Assembly: GCF_027172205.1 (NCBI RefSeq)
Contig: NC_070614.1
Coordinates: forward strand, 38,198,001-38,262,000
Direction: 5' to 3'
Source: Podarcis raffonei
Taxonomy: Eukaryota; Chordata; Lepidosauria; Squamata; Lacertidae
Length of the DNA stretch: 64,000 nt
In this document: positions 46,740-58,500 of the stretch, piece by piece
Position numbering within the stretch: position 1 is the stretch's first letter
Layout: each line of letters opens with the position of its first letter
Made by a program: the position numbers and the translations under genes
The notes under the pieces: model-generated
Databases searched by the model: none
What the model was told of the DNA's origin: nothing
Seen by the model: the letters and a program-made list of their open reading frames with translations, nothing else

Positions 46740-47675
46740 TAAAGCACAATATTAAAATCAGTTAAAATGACAGAAATAAAAAGAGGGTCCTAAAAACATA
46801 CACTTCACATGTTGAATGTGGGCTGCTGGCCTGATCCAGCATTCTCCAATGTTCTTTGAAAGAAGCTTCATAGTTTTAAGCAAATGCATTGGGGATGCCT
46901 GAACCAATCACCTGAAGAAAGAGAAGAGGGCATTCACACTTGCACCTCTTAACACCTGCTTGCCCCACTTTCGTGAACGCTGCAGAAAGGGGCCTTGCCT
47001 GTGTATCTGAATGCATAAATCTGCCTTATACTGTTGGAGGGCACCTAACCCTTTTGCAGCCCAGCTCTTTCCCCCATCCAGGTGGTTAAGAACAAGAAGA
47101 GAACCCTTCTGGATTAGACCAGAGGCTTGCCTTGCCTAGCATCCCGTTCGCCATAGTAAAGCAACCGGATGCTTGTGGGAAGGACGCAGGCAGAAGATGA
47201 GTGCAATTGTAGCACCCTGCTTGTGGTTAACGCTTAGCTGGAATGAAATATTCAACGCAGCAATAGAGAAATTAAAATAATAATTTATTTGTCAGACAAA
47301 TAAATGAGAGGCACAGTGGTATATGGTTACCAAGCTCTGGCCTGCCTTCCTGCCCTTATGGCCAGCACTTATATTCCCTCAGCTCAGCCCCCTTGCTCCT
47401 CCTTTGGCTGCCTCTGTCCAATCAGCCTGGTTAAAATTCCTATTGGCTGTTTGCTAGAACCAATCATAAAAGATACACCCATTTCCTATTACCTTTTATG
47501 GGAGACAAAGAGCTATATTTCCTTCTATTTATAATTGGCAAAAAAAATAGCCATTAACCTCTACAAGGCACCTTAATTACCAAATAACCTTTTGCCCTAG
47601 ACTAGGCGCCTTAACTAACATTTCATCTTTTGCCCTATTGCCCTATTCACTCCAAAACAGATGGTGGCTAATTTT
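46740..47675. other. Spacer with no recognised gene
   Basis: No coding exon or promoter was recognised. A diverged copy of the 27925-type repeat lies at about 47085-47230. The rest includes a CCAATCAGCC/TATTGGCTG-bearing stretch (47425-47470) of unknown origin. Confidence 0.5.
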
Positions 47676-47677
47676 AT

Positions 47678-47808
47678 CTTTGGAGGTCATTAAGCAGAGG
47701 CTTGACAACCATATGTCAGGAGTGCTCCGATGGCGTCTCTCTGTCTGGCAGGGGTCCGGACCCAATGGCCCTTGTGGTCTATTCCAACTCTTCTATGATT
47801 CTATAATT
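47678..47808 (+). mobile_element. CR1 LINE 3' end
   Basis: Words AAGCAGAGGCTTGACAACC, GGCCCTTGTGGTCTATTCC and the terminal CTTCTATGATTCTATAA are the standard CR1 3' UTR and its ATTCTATG tail. 5'-truncated, with no coding part. Confidence 0.75.
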
Positions 47809-48439
47809 TCTTACTTTCTAAATCCTTTGCATAATTACATTTAAGCCAATATATTTCATACATATATAGTTTTTTTAGAAGAAAGGGAACTTAGTAAAAG
47901 CTAAGCTAAATTCTAAAGATTCAAAGCAGTTTCAGAGAGTTGCCTCTTCCCTAGCCAGCTGATGTTTGTATTAGCTCTTGCCCTTTTAACCTTAGGAAGA
48001 TGTGGCTCAAGTTTAATGGGAGGCACAATAATTATTTACTATTTGTTTTTGCAACCTTGATTGTATTCTATAATTTGTATGGTCAGTGTGACCTTTTGTT
48101 CCCAGCCTTTAATTTCCTTTTACAACCCTGAGACACTGCTATAGATCAGGGGGGCCCTTGATCAAGAAGATAAACAGCTGCCAGAGTATGGTTTCTGCCT
48201 GGCATGAGAGATACAAACATTTACAAATATATTTCTTTAAGGTCATTTTTAGAATACAGGAATCTGATCAAAATATAAGCCTTGATTAAAAATGCAGGCT
48301 ATGATCAGATGCCTCACAATGAGCCCTCTCCCGCTGTTGTTCTCTAGCAACTCTGCTGGTGGGGGGCGGGGAGGTAGGAGGGTTAAGCACATGGCTGTTT
48401 CCTCCATGAATTTCTCTAATCCCTTTAAATCCATCTAAG

Positions 48440-49700
48440 TTGGTGTCTGTCACCCACATCTTATGCCAGCAAATACCATAGTTCTAACTATCTGCTGTGT
48501 GCAAAGTACTTTCTCTAATACCACACGTAATTCTATAAACCTCTGTAATGTCTCTCCTTCCTGATTTTTTTTTAAAAACAACATAAAAAGCCTCCTGTGT
48601 TGTAGCCTTTCCTCATAAAAGGGAGCCACTGCAGCCCCCTGATCATTTTGAATGCACCATTTCCAGTTCTGCAATATCCTTTTCAAAGCTGGCATAATGA
48701 GCTATACATACTATATCAAGTGTAGTCACACCATAATTTACATCACGGTATTATGATACAGGCAATTGTATTTTCTATCCCTTTCCTAATGATCCCTAGC
48801 ACTGAATTCATAACTTTCACAGTTGCCACTCACTGGGTTTAATTTTTTGTTGAGCTTTTCCCTGCAATCCCAGCACAGCACCAGTCTGTGAACATCTCTG
48901 TGGTTAGGATTTTTTTGCCCCACACATTTGCTACTTTAATGTCCACCCCACCCCCCACAACCTCTTTATGAACTTTAACATCACTGGTTCTAATACAGAT
49001 CCTTAGTAGACCCCACTTATACCCCTCTTTTGGAGAACTGTCAATTTCCCCCCCAATTATCTGCTTCCTATTCTTTAACCCAGCTATCAGTCCATCCGGT
49101 CCAAGGCCCTTGGTGAGGGGCTTTGTAAAAGCTTTTTGGAGGTCCAAGAATACAACATGTAGTGGATCACCCTGCCCACATAGCGCTTTCAAAGGACTCT
49201 TAAAATATTAGTGAGACAACTTACACCCACAGAAATCATGTTGATTCTTCTTCAATACCTGTTCTTCTAAATGCTTGATCATTTTATATTTAATGTTTTC
49301 CACCAGTTTACCCTGAACAAACATTAAGCTAACTACTCTGTAATTTCCTGCATCCCTCCTGGCTCTCTTTTTAAAAATTAGTTTTACCCTGATTGCTTCC
49401 CAGTCCCCTGGGAACTTTTGTTGTTGTTAAAAGACTAATAATTTCCACATTTGAGTTCTTTAACAAATTGGGAGGTGAGAGAATCCCAAGGTATGTTAAC
49501 TTTTTAATTTGCTATTAAGGCCTAGAACTTTGTCTCTCGCCACCACTGTTGCGCTTAGTTCTTCCGACTCCCCTCCCTGAGGGAGTCAGATCCAGCCTTG
49601 TGGCGAAAACAAATGCAGATAATTGATTCAGCTTCTCTGCAACCTCCTTGCCTCCCATTTAAGAGCAGGAATGAAAGTTGTGAGGTATCCCTTAGGGTGT
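48440..49700 (-). mobile_element. Old CR1-like LINE body, reverse orientation, heavily decayed
   Basis: On the minus strand short blocks resemble a CR1 reverse transcriptase: HVVFLDLQKAF near 49150, NQHDFC near 49240, and a stretch equivalent to PGKLVENI near 49300. The frame is broken throughout. The whole stretch reads like an antisense CR1 fossil, not a host gene. Boundaries are approximate. Confidence 0.5.
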
Positions 49701-50445
49701 TCTGTGGGGGGGGGGGTTTGCATCCCTTTATTACCTGCTTGTGTTTCTTTTGCCGAAGTTTATGTTCCTTTTTGTGTTCTCATTTGGACAAGGCTTCTAT
49801 TTTCTGAAGGGAGCCTTCTTGCCCCTCACAGCCTCCTTGCCTCTGCTCATCAGCCATTGCTTGGACTTTCTTGCTGAGAGGACGTTATGGGTGCAAAGCA
49901 GGGATGGAGAACCTGAAGGCCACAAGCCCTTTTGGACACCTTTCCAGCTACCACATGCCTGTGGTAGGTGGAGCGATATAATTTTTCCCCCCTTGTACTG
50001 TAGATTGGCTTCTACACACGCCCCTCTTTATCCTCCACCCAGACACCAGAGTTCAAGAACACATTCCAGCCAGACAAAAACACTCAAGGAGAGTGTGGCC
50101 GGGTAGGGAGCGTGGCCGGAGAAAAGTCCAGAGGGCAGGGTGGAAAGGTCTGGAGCGCCACACTCAGACATGATGTTACCCATCCTGGTGTAAAGCATGT
50201 GCTCTACCACTAACCTGTGGCCTATTCCTTCCCCAGGGAGCTCAGAATAGCCAACAAGGTATGATAGTCATGACAAAATACCAAGTTAGGAGGAGCTTGG
50301 TGCAGGACAAGCACAGCAATAGCAAAGAGCTGATTTAAATCCACAACGGCTGAGCTGATTCGCCCAGCTGATTTAAATCCACAAATCCCTCCTCCTACCT
50401 TTGTCTCACCCTCGCAGCTGCTGGAAACTTTATGTAGGTCCTTTA

Positions 50446-50799
50446 GGTAAAGGTAAAGGGACCCCTGACCATTAGGTCCAGTCGTGGCTGACTCTGGGGT
50501 TGCGGCGCTCATCTCGCTTTACTGGCCGAGGGAGCCGGCGTACAGCTTCCGGGTCATGTGGCCAGCATGACTAAGCTGCTTCTGGTGAACCAGAGCAGCG
50601 GACAAAAATGCTGTTTACCTTCCCACCGGAGCGGTACCTATTTATCTACTTGCACTTTGACATGCTTTCGAACTGCTAGGTTGGCAGGAGCAGGGACCGA
50701 GCAATGGGAGTTCACCCCGTTGTGGGGATTCGAACCGCTGACCTTCTGATTGGCAAATCCTAGGCTCTGTGGTTTAACCCACAGTGCCACCCGCGTCCC
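50446..50799 (-). mobile_element. Sauria-type SINE with perfect 14-bp target duplication
   Basis: Reverse-oriented copy starting with GGTAAAGGTAAAGGG (the tail) and ending GCCACCCGCGTCCC (the head). It is flanked by ATGTAGGTCCTTTA at 50432-50445 and 50800-50813 with no mismatch. The B box appears inverted as GGATTCGAACCGC. The intact duplication suggests a fairly recent insertion. Confidence 0.9.
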
Positions 50800-50819
50800 A
50801 TGTAGGTCCTTTACCCCCT

Positions 50820-52587
50820 AGCAATAAGACAACTACTTAACAGGCTGTTGTCTAATAGGCATCACTAATTCTTCTCTAGGCAAGCAGGGATTAAACAACA
50901 AGCCTAGGAAAAATAGCAAAGAGTCAACACGCTAGAATGCTTTGCGGTTACTGGGCAGAGCAACCACAGCCTCAGCTCTGGATTGTTCTGTCATGGAAAT
51001 GTAAACAAGCTGTTTAGAACCAAAAATAAGCTTGTTTTAGAATGGCAAATTCTATGCCCAACACAGGAAAGCAAAGCCCTGCCTGAAATGCAGAGGTGTG
51101 GTATGGAAAGGGGTGGAGAAGGCCTTTCATGCTGCAAAGTTATAAAAAGCAGGCTCTTGCACAAAGAATCTATACGGAGAGTTTCCTTAGGAAGTACTAC
51201 CCTCCCCAACCCAGAAAGATCACAAACACAGACTCCAAAGGTGCCATTCTATTTTTTCCAAAAATGTACAGGTTACAGACAAAGAAGTTTCATGCTCCCA
51301 CTGTCAAAACAGACACCCCACAAATCCTATATGTCTCTCCCCACACCCAAGGCATCCTGAAATCAGCATGAATTTAGAGTTTTTTCTAGACTACAGAGAG
51401 AAAACATGGCATCTATACATCAAGTCTTCCTCGACTGTGCTGGCTAGGGTTCATGAGTGCTGTCCAAAACATCTGGAGGCCATCAGGTTAGGGAAGGGTG
51501 TCTTACATGTAGCAAACATAGGACCAGATCTAATTTACCCTCCAGCGAATTACATCTCCCTCCTGCCTCCCTCCCTGCAATTGTCTCACCTATGGAATAA
51601 ACCAGTCACTTCTCTCTCATGGGAGAAAAAAGTGTCTTATTCTTTAATAACTATTGCTTTTTCCTACCACATTAAAAACACAGTCAGACACCACGAGAAA
51701 AGTGTGATTCCCTTAATGAGCCACTCATTTACACAGTAAGAAATGGAACCAGTTACCTTCAGATCCCCCAAAGTTGCCAGTCCTGCACTCACAGTTCCAT
51801 GTAACTGCAAAGCTATTTATTCTACCACCCCAGCACATCCATACATAGATATAATCTTCCGTAGAACGTGAGCATAGAGCATTTTGAAATTTCAGTTCCT
51901 GCCAAATGACAGCACACACACAGCACAGTCCTTTTACAGGAAAAACTTGAATCTACTTGTATGGGGAGAGAGATACACGCACTATAACCAGTAAATCCGT
52001 TGTTTAGTTCCAGATCGTGAAACAGGATGAAGGATTAGTAACTCCTAAACCAACACAGCAAGGGAGAAGCGCTCTGGTACTATCCCAAAGCATTACTTAT
52101 ATTCATGCTGGTATTTTTACAACCTCAGTTTCATTTAAAACTTGGGCTAACGGTGAAGAGGATGGTATCCAGGATGATCTAAAGCCATGGTTGGGATGGT
52201 GTAAGTTCACTCACGTTACTCCTTTAAGCTAACCACTCCATGCCGTTATAAACAGCTCACACCTTCAGTAGCCTGCTTCTGAATACTGCATGAGACCAGG
52301 GAAGAGAACTCAATCCTCTCTACTGCGTGCCTCCCCCTGCTGCATGTCCCCCTCCCGCCAGAATACTAGGCTCCCTGACAATGACGTTTCTCGAGAAAGA
52401 AAAGCAGGGTAGGGAGAGAACCACAAGGTACCACTTGGGCCCGGGAGAATGGAGAGTTCTGAAGCGCCAAGCCATCTTTGGAACTCCAACAAAGGCCTGT
52501 TTTCTGTGCAAAGGCTCCTCTTCTTGAATTTGGTTCATGGTTCAAACTGCTAGTCAAAGGGGAGGGACAGCGTCCGTGGCAAGAGGG
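50820..52587. other. PRPF31 downstream region, probable 3' UTR and spacer
   Basis: No coding exons were seen. A minus-strand AATAAA (TTTATT on plus) at 51816-51821 is a possible PRPF31 poly(A) signal about 770 bases beyond the stop. I could not decide between it and weaker signals. A decayed MITE arm (AAAACATCTGGAGGCC) lies at about 51465-51482. Confidence 0.35.
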
Positions 52588-55500
52588 CTATGTGGTGGAC
52601 ATGATGCCACTTTTCTCGCTCTTCACCTTCAAGAATTCAGCCATGCTGGAGAAGTACTTCTGGTTTGCTTCGGCTACCTTCTTCTCAGCCGCCTGAGGGT
52701 TCACAATCTCCAGACCCTGGAAACAAGAGGAGGGGGAGGGGAATGTGAGAGAGGGAGACTTTTTTTTAAAAAATGCAGAGTCCAGAGATCTTGCTGCCTC
52801 TAGAAAGTAGGAGAGGCGCTGAATTACAACAACACCCGCCCGCCAAATCTCCAGCTTCTACACCTTAAGGTAAATGGACCCCTGACCATTAGGTCGTCGT
52901 GACCGACTCTGGGGTTGCGGCGCTCATCTCGCTTTATTGGCTGAGGGAGCCAGCGTACAGCTTCCGGGTCATGTGGCCAGCATGACTAAGCCGCTTCTGG
53001 CAAACCAGAGCAGCGCACGGAAACGCTGTTTACCTTCCCTATTTATCTACTTGCACTTTGACACGCTTTTGAACTGCTAGGTTGGCAGGAGCAGGGACCG
53101 AGCAACGGGAGTTCACCCTGTCACGGGGATTCAAACTGCAAGTCCTAGGCTCTGTGGTTTAACCTACAGCGCCACCCACGTCCCTTCTACGCCTTGGACA
53201 GAAGTAAATTGCTTGGGGTGCTCCTAGTTGGTGGAACGCTTTCCCAAGAGAAACCTGCCTGGCACCATTGTTGTATTTTTTTAAGTGCAAAGCAAAATAC
53301 ATTGTTATTTACCCAGATTTCAATTTTTCACTGGGAGGGTAGTTAGCTATGTCCAGGGCCATTTTTGCACTTATCCATGCGGTGGGTACAATTTCTTCCT
53401 TGAAATAAATTTACAGTACTGTATTTAATTGTTTCTGTATTGCTGTTTTTATACCTGGCTTTAAAGTCCTGGTCCTTTCTGTTTTTACTGAGACGCCTGA
53501 GGCGCAAAAATACAACTAATGTTGTTGTTATTATTATTATTATTATACAATAACAACAACCAATATTGCACACATGAGCTTATGATCTTTCCTCCTCAAG
53601 TGCTGCAAGCAGAACAGTGAGGGTGGGGAGACAGAGAGTTACTAGGGTTTCACCCCAGAAAAATGTATTATAGCATTCTATAACCCTCATTTAAAAACAA
53701 AAACAAAACTACAGCAAACAAAAAAGTATTTAAGAACCAAAGAACCCTGCTGGATCAGAGGAAAGAAACATAGCCCAACATCCTTTTCCCAGTGTAGCCA
53801 TCCCAATGCTCTTCTGGGAAGCCCAAGCAGGACATGAGCACAACAGCACTCCCCACAAAGGTTCTTCTTTCATCCATTGGACTTCTCAGCATCCTTGCCA
53901 GGCACACACTCAGTTCTCCAAAACTCCTAGAGCCCAGCACACACAGCTCTTTGTACACTCAGCCCCCGTCAGTGCCGCTTACAGGTAATTCAAGGAATGC
54001 AGAGCCAAGCGCGGTGCTTACCTGCAGTGGAGTGAAGGCCACGCTGGACGCAGTGCCCGAGGAGCGGTCCCGGATGGTGGACTTCCCTCCATACACCATG
54101 CTCTGCTTCTGGAGAGTGCGCTGGTTGGGAGGACAAATGCAAAAAGGCATGGGTGTTAGGCCTTTCATAGAGGAGGCAGTGAAAAGAGAGGGAAATGATG
54201 CTAAAGCACGGGGCAGGGGAACAACCAAATGGCTGGCTGTCCAAAGCCATGCTTTTCATTTGTTATCTTCCCTAGTACCAAAAAGCATGTCAAACGCATG
54301 TAACACTCATGCGTAGCCGCTCCAGTAGCCCTGGCACATTCTTTCTCCAACCACAGACAAAACCTCGTGTGGCACCCTTCACCTCAACATTAAAAAGCCA
54401 CTTGGAACAGGGAAATTGCCTACCCTTATCAGAGACTAATGGCCAGCAATGTGACCATAGAATTAGTCTAATTCTGTGCCTGCTGAAGCTCTCAAGGGCT
54501 GCTCCACACAGAGCTTGTTGGCCTGGGAGTATTTTCTGAGCGCTTTGAGTAACAATAGGACATACATGCTCGGCATAATTACACTGCAGTAAGAGCTCTG
54601 CTCTGGTTGCTCAGTGTAGCTGTTTGCCGAAACCTCAAGAGGACAACGTGATGCTGCCTTCAGGAATGAACAGCCCCTGCCCAGGTCCAGAGGCTTTGAA
54701 ATGCAGACTTGATGGACCCAGTCATAAGATGATTTACAGCTCCCGGCACTCCACATCCAGTCCCCATTTCCTTACTTGCAGCGTCTTTGAAATGCGTGCC
54801 TTCGTGGCCTCGTTGACTTGCGTCTGCCGGACTCGGCCGCTGCCTGACTTCCCCAGGTGGCCCAGACTGAAACCAAGGTCTTCCTGGTAAGCATCTTCTT
54901 CAATCTAGCAAAGGAAGGTGTGGAGAGAAGAAAAGGCCAAGTTTGGATTAGACAGTACAGGACCGATGACCGAGTTGACAGTTTCAATGAGAATGCAACC
55001 CCTTCCCTCTCCCCCCCCCAAGTGGCTCAATAAGGGACAACAGGTGCTTTTGAAATTTCCTTTTTTATTTTAGCCTATAGATCCAAAAGACAGCCCCACC
55101 ACTAATCCTGCAATCTAGGAAGAGGCAAATTGGTCCCTATATTTATGTCCAAACTTTCTTCCAAGGTGGTCAAGTTGACATAAATGGTTCCCTCCCTCCC
55201 TCCTCACTTTGTTCTCACAAGCAGCCTGTTGTAGGGTGATTGGCACAAGGTCATCTGATGCACTTTATGACTGAGCGAGGATTTGAATCCTGGCCTGAGT
55301 CCAGCACTCTGATCACTACACGAGAGGGACTCTCCCTGGCCACAAAGGTAATTGTGTGCCAAGGTGAGCCTCCCTGAAATGGCCTGGGTTGGGTCACATG
55401 CAAGTACATCCGAAGCAGAGGGGACAGAAAACTTATTATTAGTCAAGGCTATAAATACATCTAGTTATCCGCCCGTTCCATCAGCCTTCTCAGAACCACT

Positions 55501-58500
55501 TCTCATCCTATTTATCTAATTTAAATTAAATTTATCTAATTTAATCTGTGCACACATAGGAGAAGTGTGAAGCCCACATGTAGCCATACAACACATAACT
55601 GCCACCCAAAATATTCCTCCATGTACATGTGGGCAGACGTGCAGCTTCTGTACACAGCAAAATGCAGATATGGCTTGTCAAGTTTAATGCTTTGTATTAC
55701 TTGGAAGGGCTTACTTTACATAAAATGTAACCAGAGATCCCTGCCCCGCAAAAGATTTCTGTTACTTCCCCCATTCCACTGTACCAGTTAAAAAGGCACA
55801 GTTGGGGAACAGAGTCTGAACCATGCAAAACTCCTGGTTTCTACTCCTGCCCTCCTGAGAGATTAGACAGCCCCCAACACCCAAGACCAAGAGAAATCCT
55901 ACACAAGGAGACTATGCAGGACTCCTTACCTCTCCAAAGCTCATCCGGTTTGCCTGCTTCCGGATTTCCGTTAGACCGAGACGCTCCTTCATCTTGCGAT
56001 ATCTGAAGGAGCAAGGAAAAGCACTTTTAAGATTGGCAGCTGGGAACTGAAAGATGCCAGGGCAGAGTGCTGCTGCCAAGAATGAAAGCAGTGTTTGGCA
56101 TAAAAACAAATTCAGGCAGGAGACAAAGGGCTGAAATGCCAGGATTCCTGGGTTCATCTCAAGGAGACATGCAAGTTTACAGAATTATGATACAACCTGA
56201 CCTGACCCTTGCCTACCTCCATTAATGTGGAAATCGAAACTTTCTTATACTCCACACCTCCCAAATATTCTGGCACAATTCTGGGCTCAAGAAACATACT
56301 AGTGACCGTATTATGAGGAAAAAATAAGTTTAAAAACTATTGTTTTGAAAAAGCAAAACGAATTGTTGCATTAAATCTTTGTTTCCGTGAGAAAAGAATA
56401 TTTGATGGAAAAAATAAAATGCCATTATTCTGGTTTGATTTTAACAAGTGTGTATATATTAAAAGTAGATCCGGGATTCCCTAATACAGTCAAACCTTGG
56501 ATCTCAAACGCCTTGGCTCCCGAACGATCGAAACCCGGAAGTGAGTGTTCCAGTTTTCGAATAAGGAAGTGAGTGTTCCAGTTTTCGAATAAGGAAGTGA
56601 GTGTTCCAGTTTTCGAATAATTTTTGGAAGCCGAACATCCGGTGCGGCTTCCGATTGGCTGCAGGAGTTTCCTGCAGCCAATCAGAAGCCACACTTTGGT
56701 TTCTGAACGTTTTGGAAGTTGAACGGACTTCCAGAACAGATTCTGTTTGACTTCCAAAGTACGACTGTACTTATTTCCTAGCACGCTTAACACCACCCTC
56801 CTGGCTGCCTCAGCCAGCTCTCCCTCCCACCCTGCCCCTGCCGCAAGACATTTCTTCAATTCTCTCCCCCGCACCTGCGTCCTCCACGTTTCTTCCTTTG
56901 TCCATCCAAGGGTGCTGGCAGTGGCTTCACTTGCTTGACAGGAGGTGGCTCCTGCCACTTGTCAAATTTCCTTTCAATTTCTTCCTTGAGGTCATAGCCA
57001 ACCTGAATGGTAGCAGAAGGATAAAAGAGCAGAAAGTGTTTACAAAGCAGCCACCCCCTTGGGACCCTCCGTTATGCCTCTCACACCAGCCACTCCCCCA
57101 GGATCCTGGAGCTTTTGCCTTGTACCACATACCTTCCCTTCAGAGCTCTCGTGAAAGCTGTCCACACGCGCTGCCAGCGTGCATTTTGCTGATACCAAGC
57201 GAGCCGCCTTCCTTCGCAAGTCCTGCAAGGAGGGAATCAAAGGCACATGTTGGCTGGTTGCTGTTAGGAAACTCGTGCACCAACTCAAAAGAGAAAGGAG
57301 GAGGGGCAGACTCTCTCTCTCTCACACACACACCTACCGGAGGCAACGACTGTACAATGTCGCTGTGATAGATGTAGCCAGTGTGAGGCAGCACCGAAGT
57401 GCTGGAAAATCCAGACAGAGTCTTCCTCTGGGCCCCCAGAAGCATGATGTTGCAGGCTGGCATCTTGGAGAGGTTTGTGAGGCCACCGGCAATGCCTTGA
57501 GAGAAGGGAAGGCAATATGGAATGAATGCTAGTTGTGGGACCAAGGGCCAAGGTGGTTCAGGGGTTTTGATCAGCCAAACCATGGCTTCTCCCTGGCCTG
57601 CTGGGATTTGTAAACAAAGTTGCTCTCCTTGTGTGCAAGGAGAGCTCTTTGCTGTTCCTGGCCACAGAGACCTGCCAGAAGTGATCATACATCAACAACG
57701 TGACAGATGCTGCTAAATTTCTTGGACTGTTTAATTCATGGCTTCAAGTTTATAATTTTTTACATTAGCACTCCACTGTTCTTTTGTGAAATACAGTACT
57801 TCAGCAGTCTTTGGATTTGGAAAGATGAATTGTAAAAATTAAATGATTTCCCCATAGCATCCAATCGGGACAGGTGTTTGACCCTTTCAGAGAAGGCTTT
57901 ACATTCCTTTCGGAATCTAGGGGCCTTCGTGTCCCTCTCTGCCAATGACAGACTTACTTATACATCCAACTAAATGTATCAGACTTACTTATACACCCAT
58001 GTATATATGGATCAGACTTACTTATACATCCAACTTACACAACACTAGAATAGACCCATTTACATTAAAGGACTTAAGCCAGCCACATCCATCAATTTCA
58101 ATGAATCTGCTCCAATTCTGATACAATCCCAAGTTTCCATATTCTGATACGCAAGGACCCAAGCCCACAGAGCTCCACTGAGAGCCTCACCCATTATTTT
58201 AGCAGCAGTGGAGGCTCCCACAATGATGGACAAGTTGGGGGCGATGAAGGACATGCGGGACTCCACATACTCGTAGATGCGGTGTTTAGACTGGTTCAGC
58301 TCCAGGGCCATGTCACAGGCCTCCTCAATACGCTCCAATTCTTCCTCAGTTAACTGTTGCCTGCAGCAGGAGAGAGGCAACGCTTGCGGCTGAGATACAT
58401 AGGTCATCAGGTCTGGTTCACTATATCTGCACCGTCGCTCCATGCCCAGAGCGTGGCATTTGTTTCAAAGCTCTCAGGACCACCCTATATGTTAATATTC

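Noticed and set aside
46740-47640. Possible long terminal repeat in the spacer
   Set aside because: I found no matching second copy, primer-binding site or coding part, so I make no claim of an LTR element.
56537-56620. Regular 28-bp repeats resembling a small CRISPR array
   Set aside because: The units are directly adjacent with no spacers, and they lie inside a eukaryotic MITE within a PRPF31 intron.
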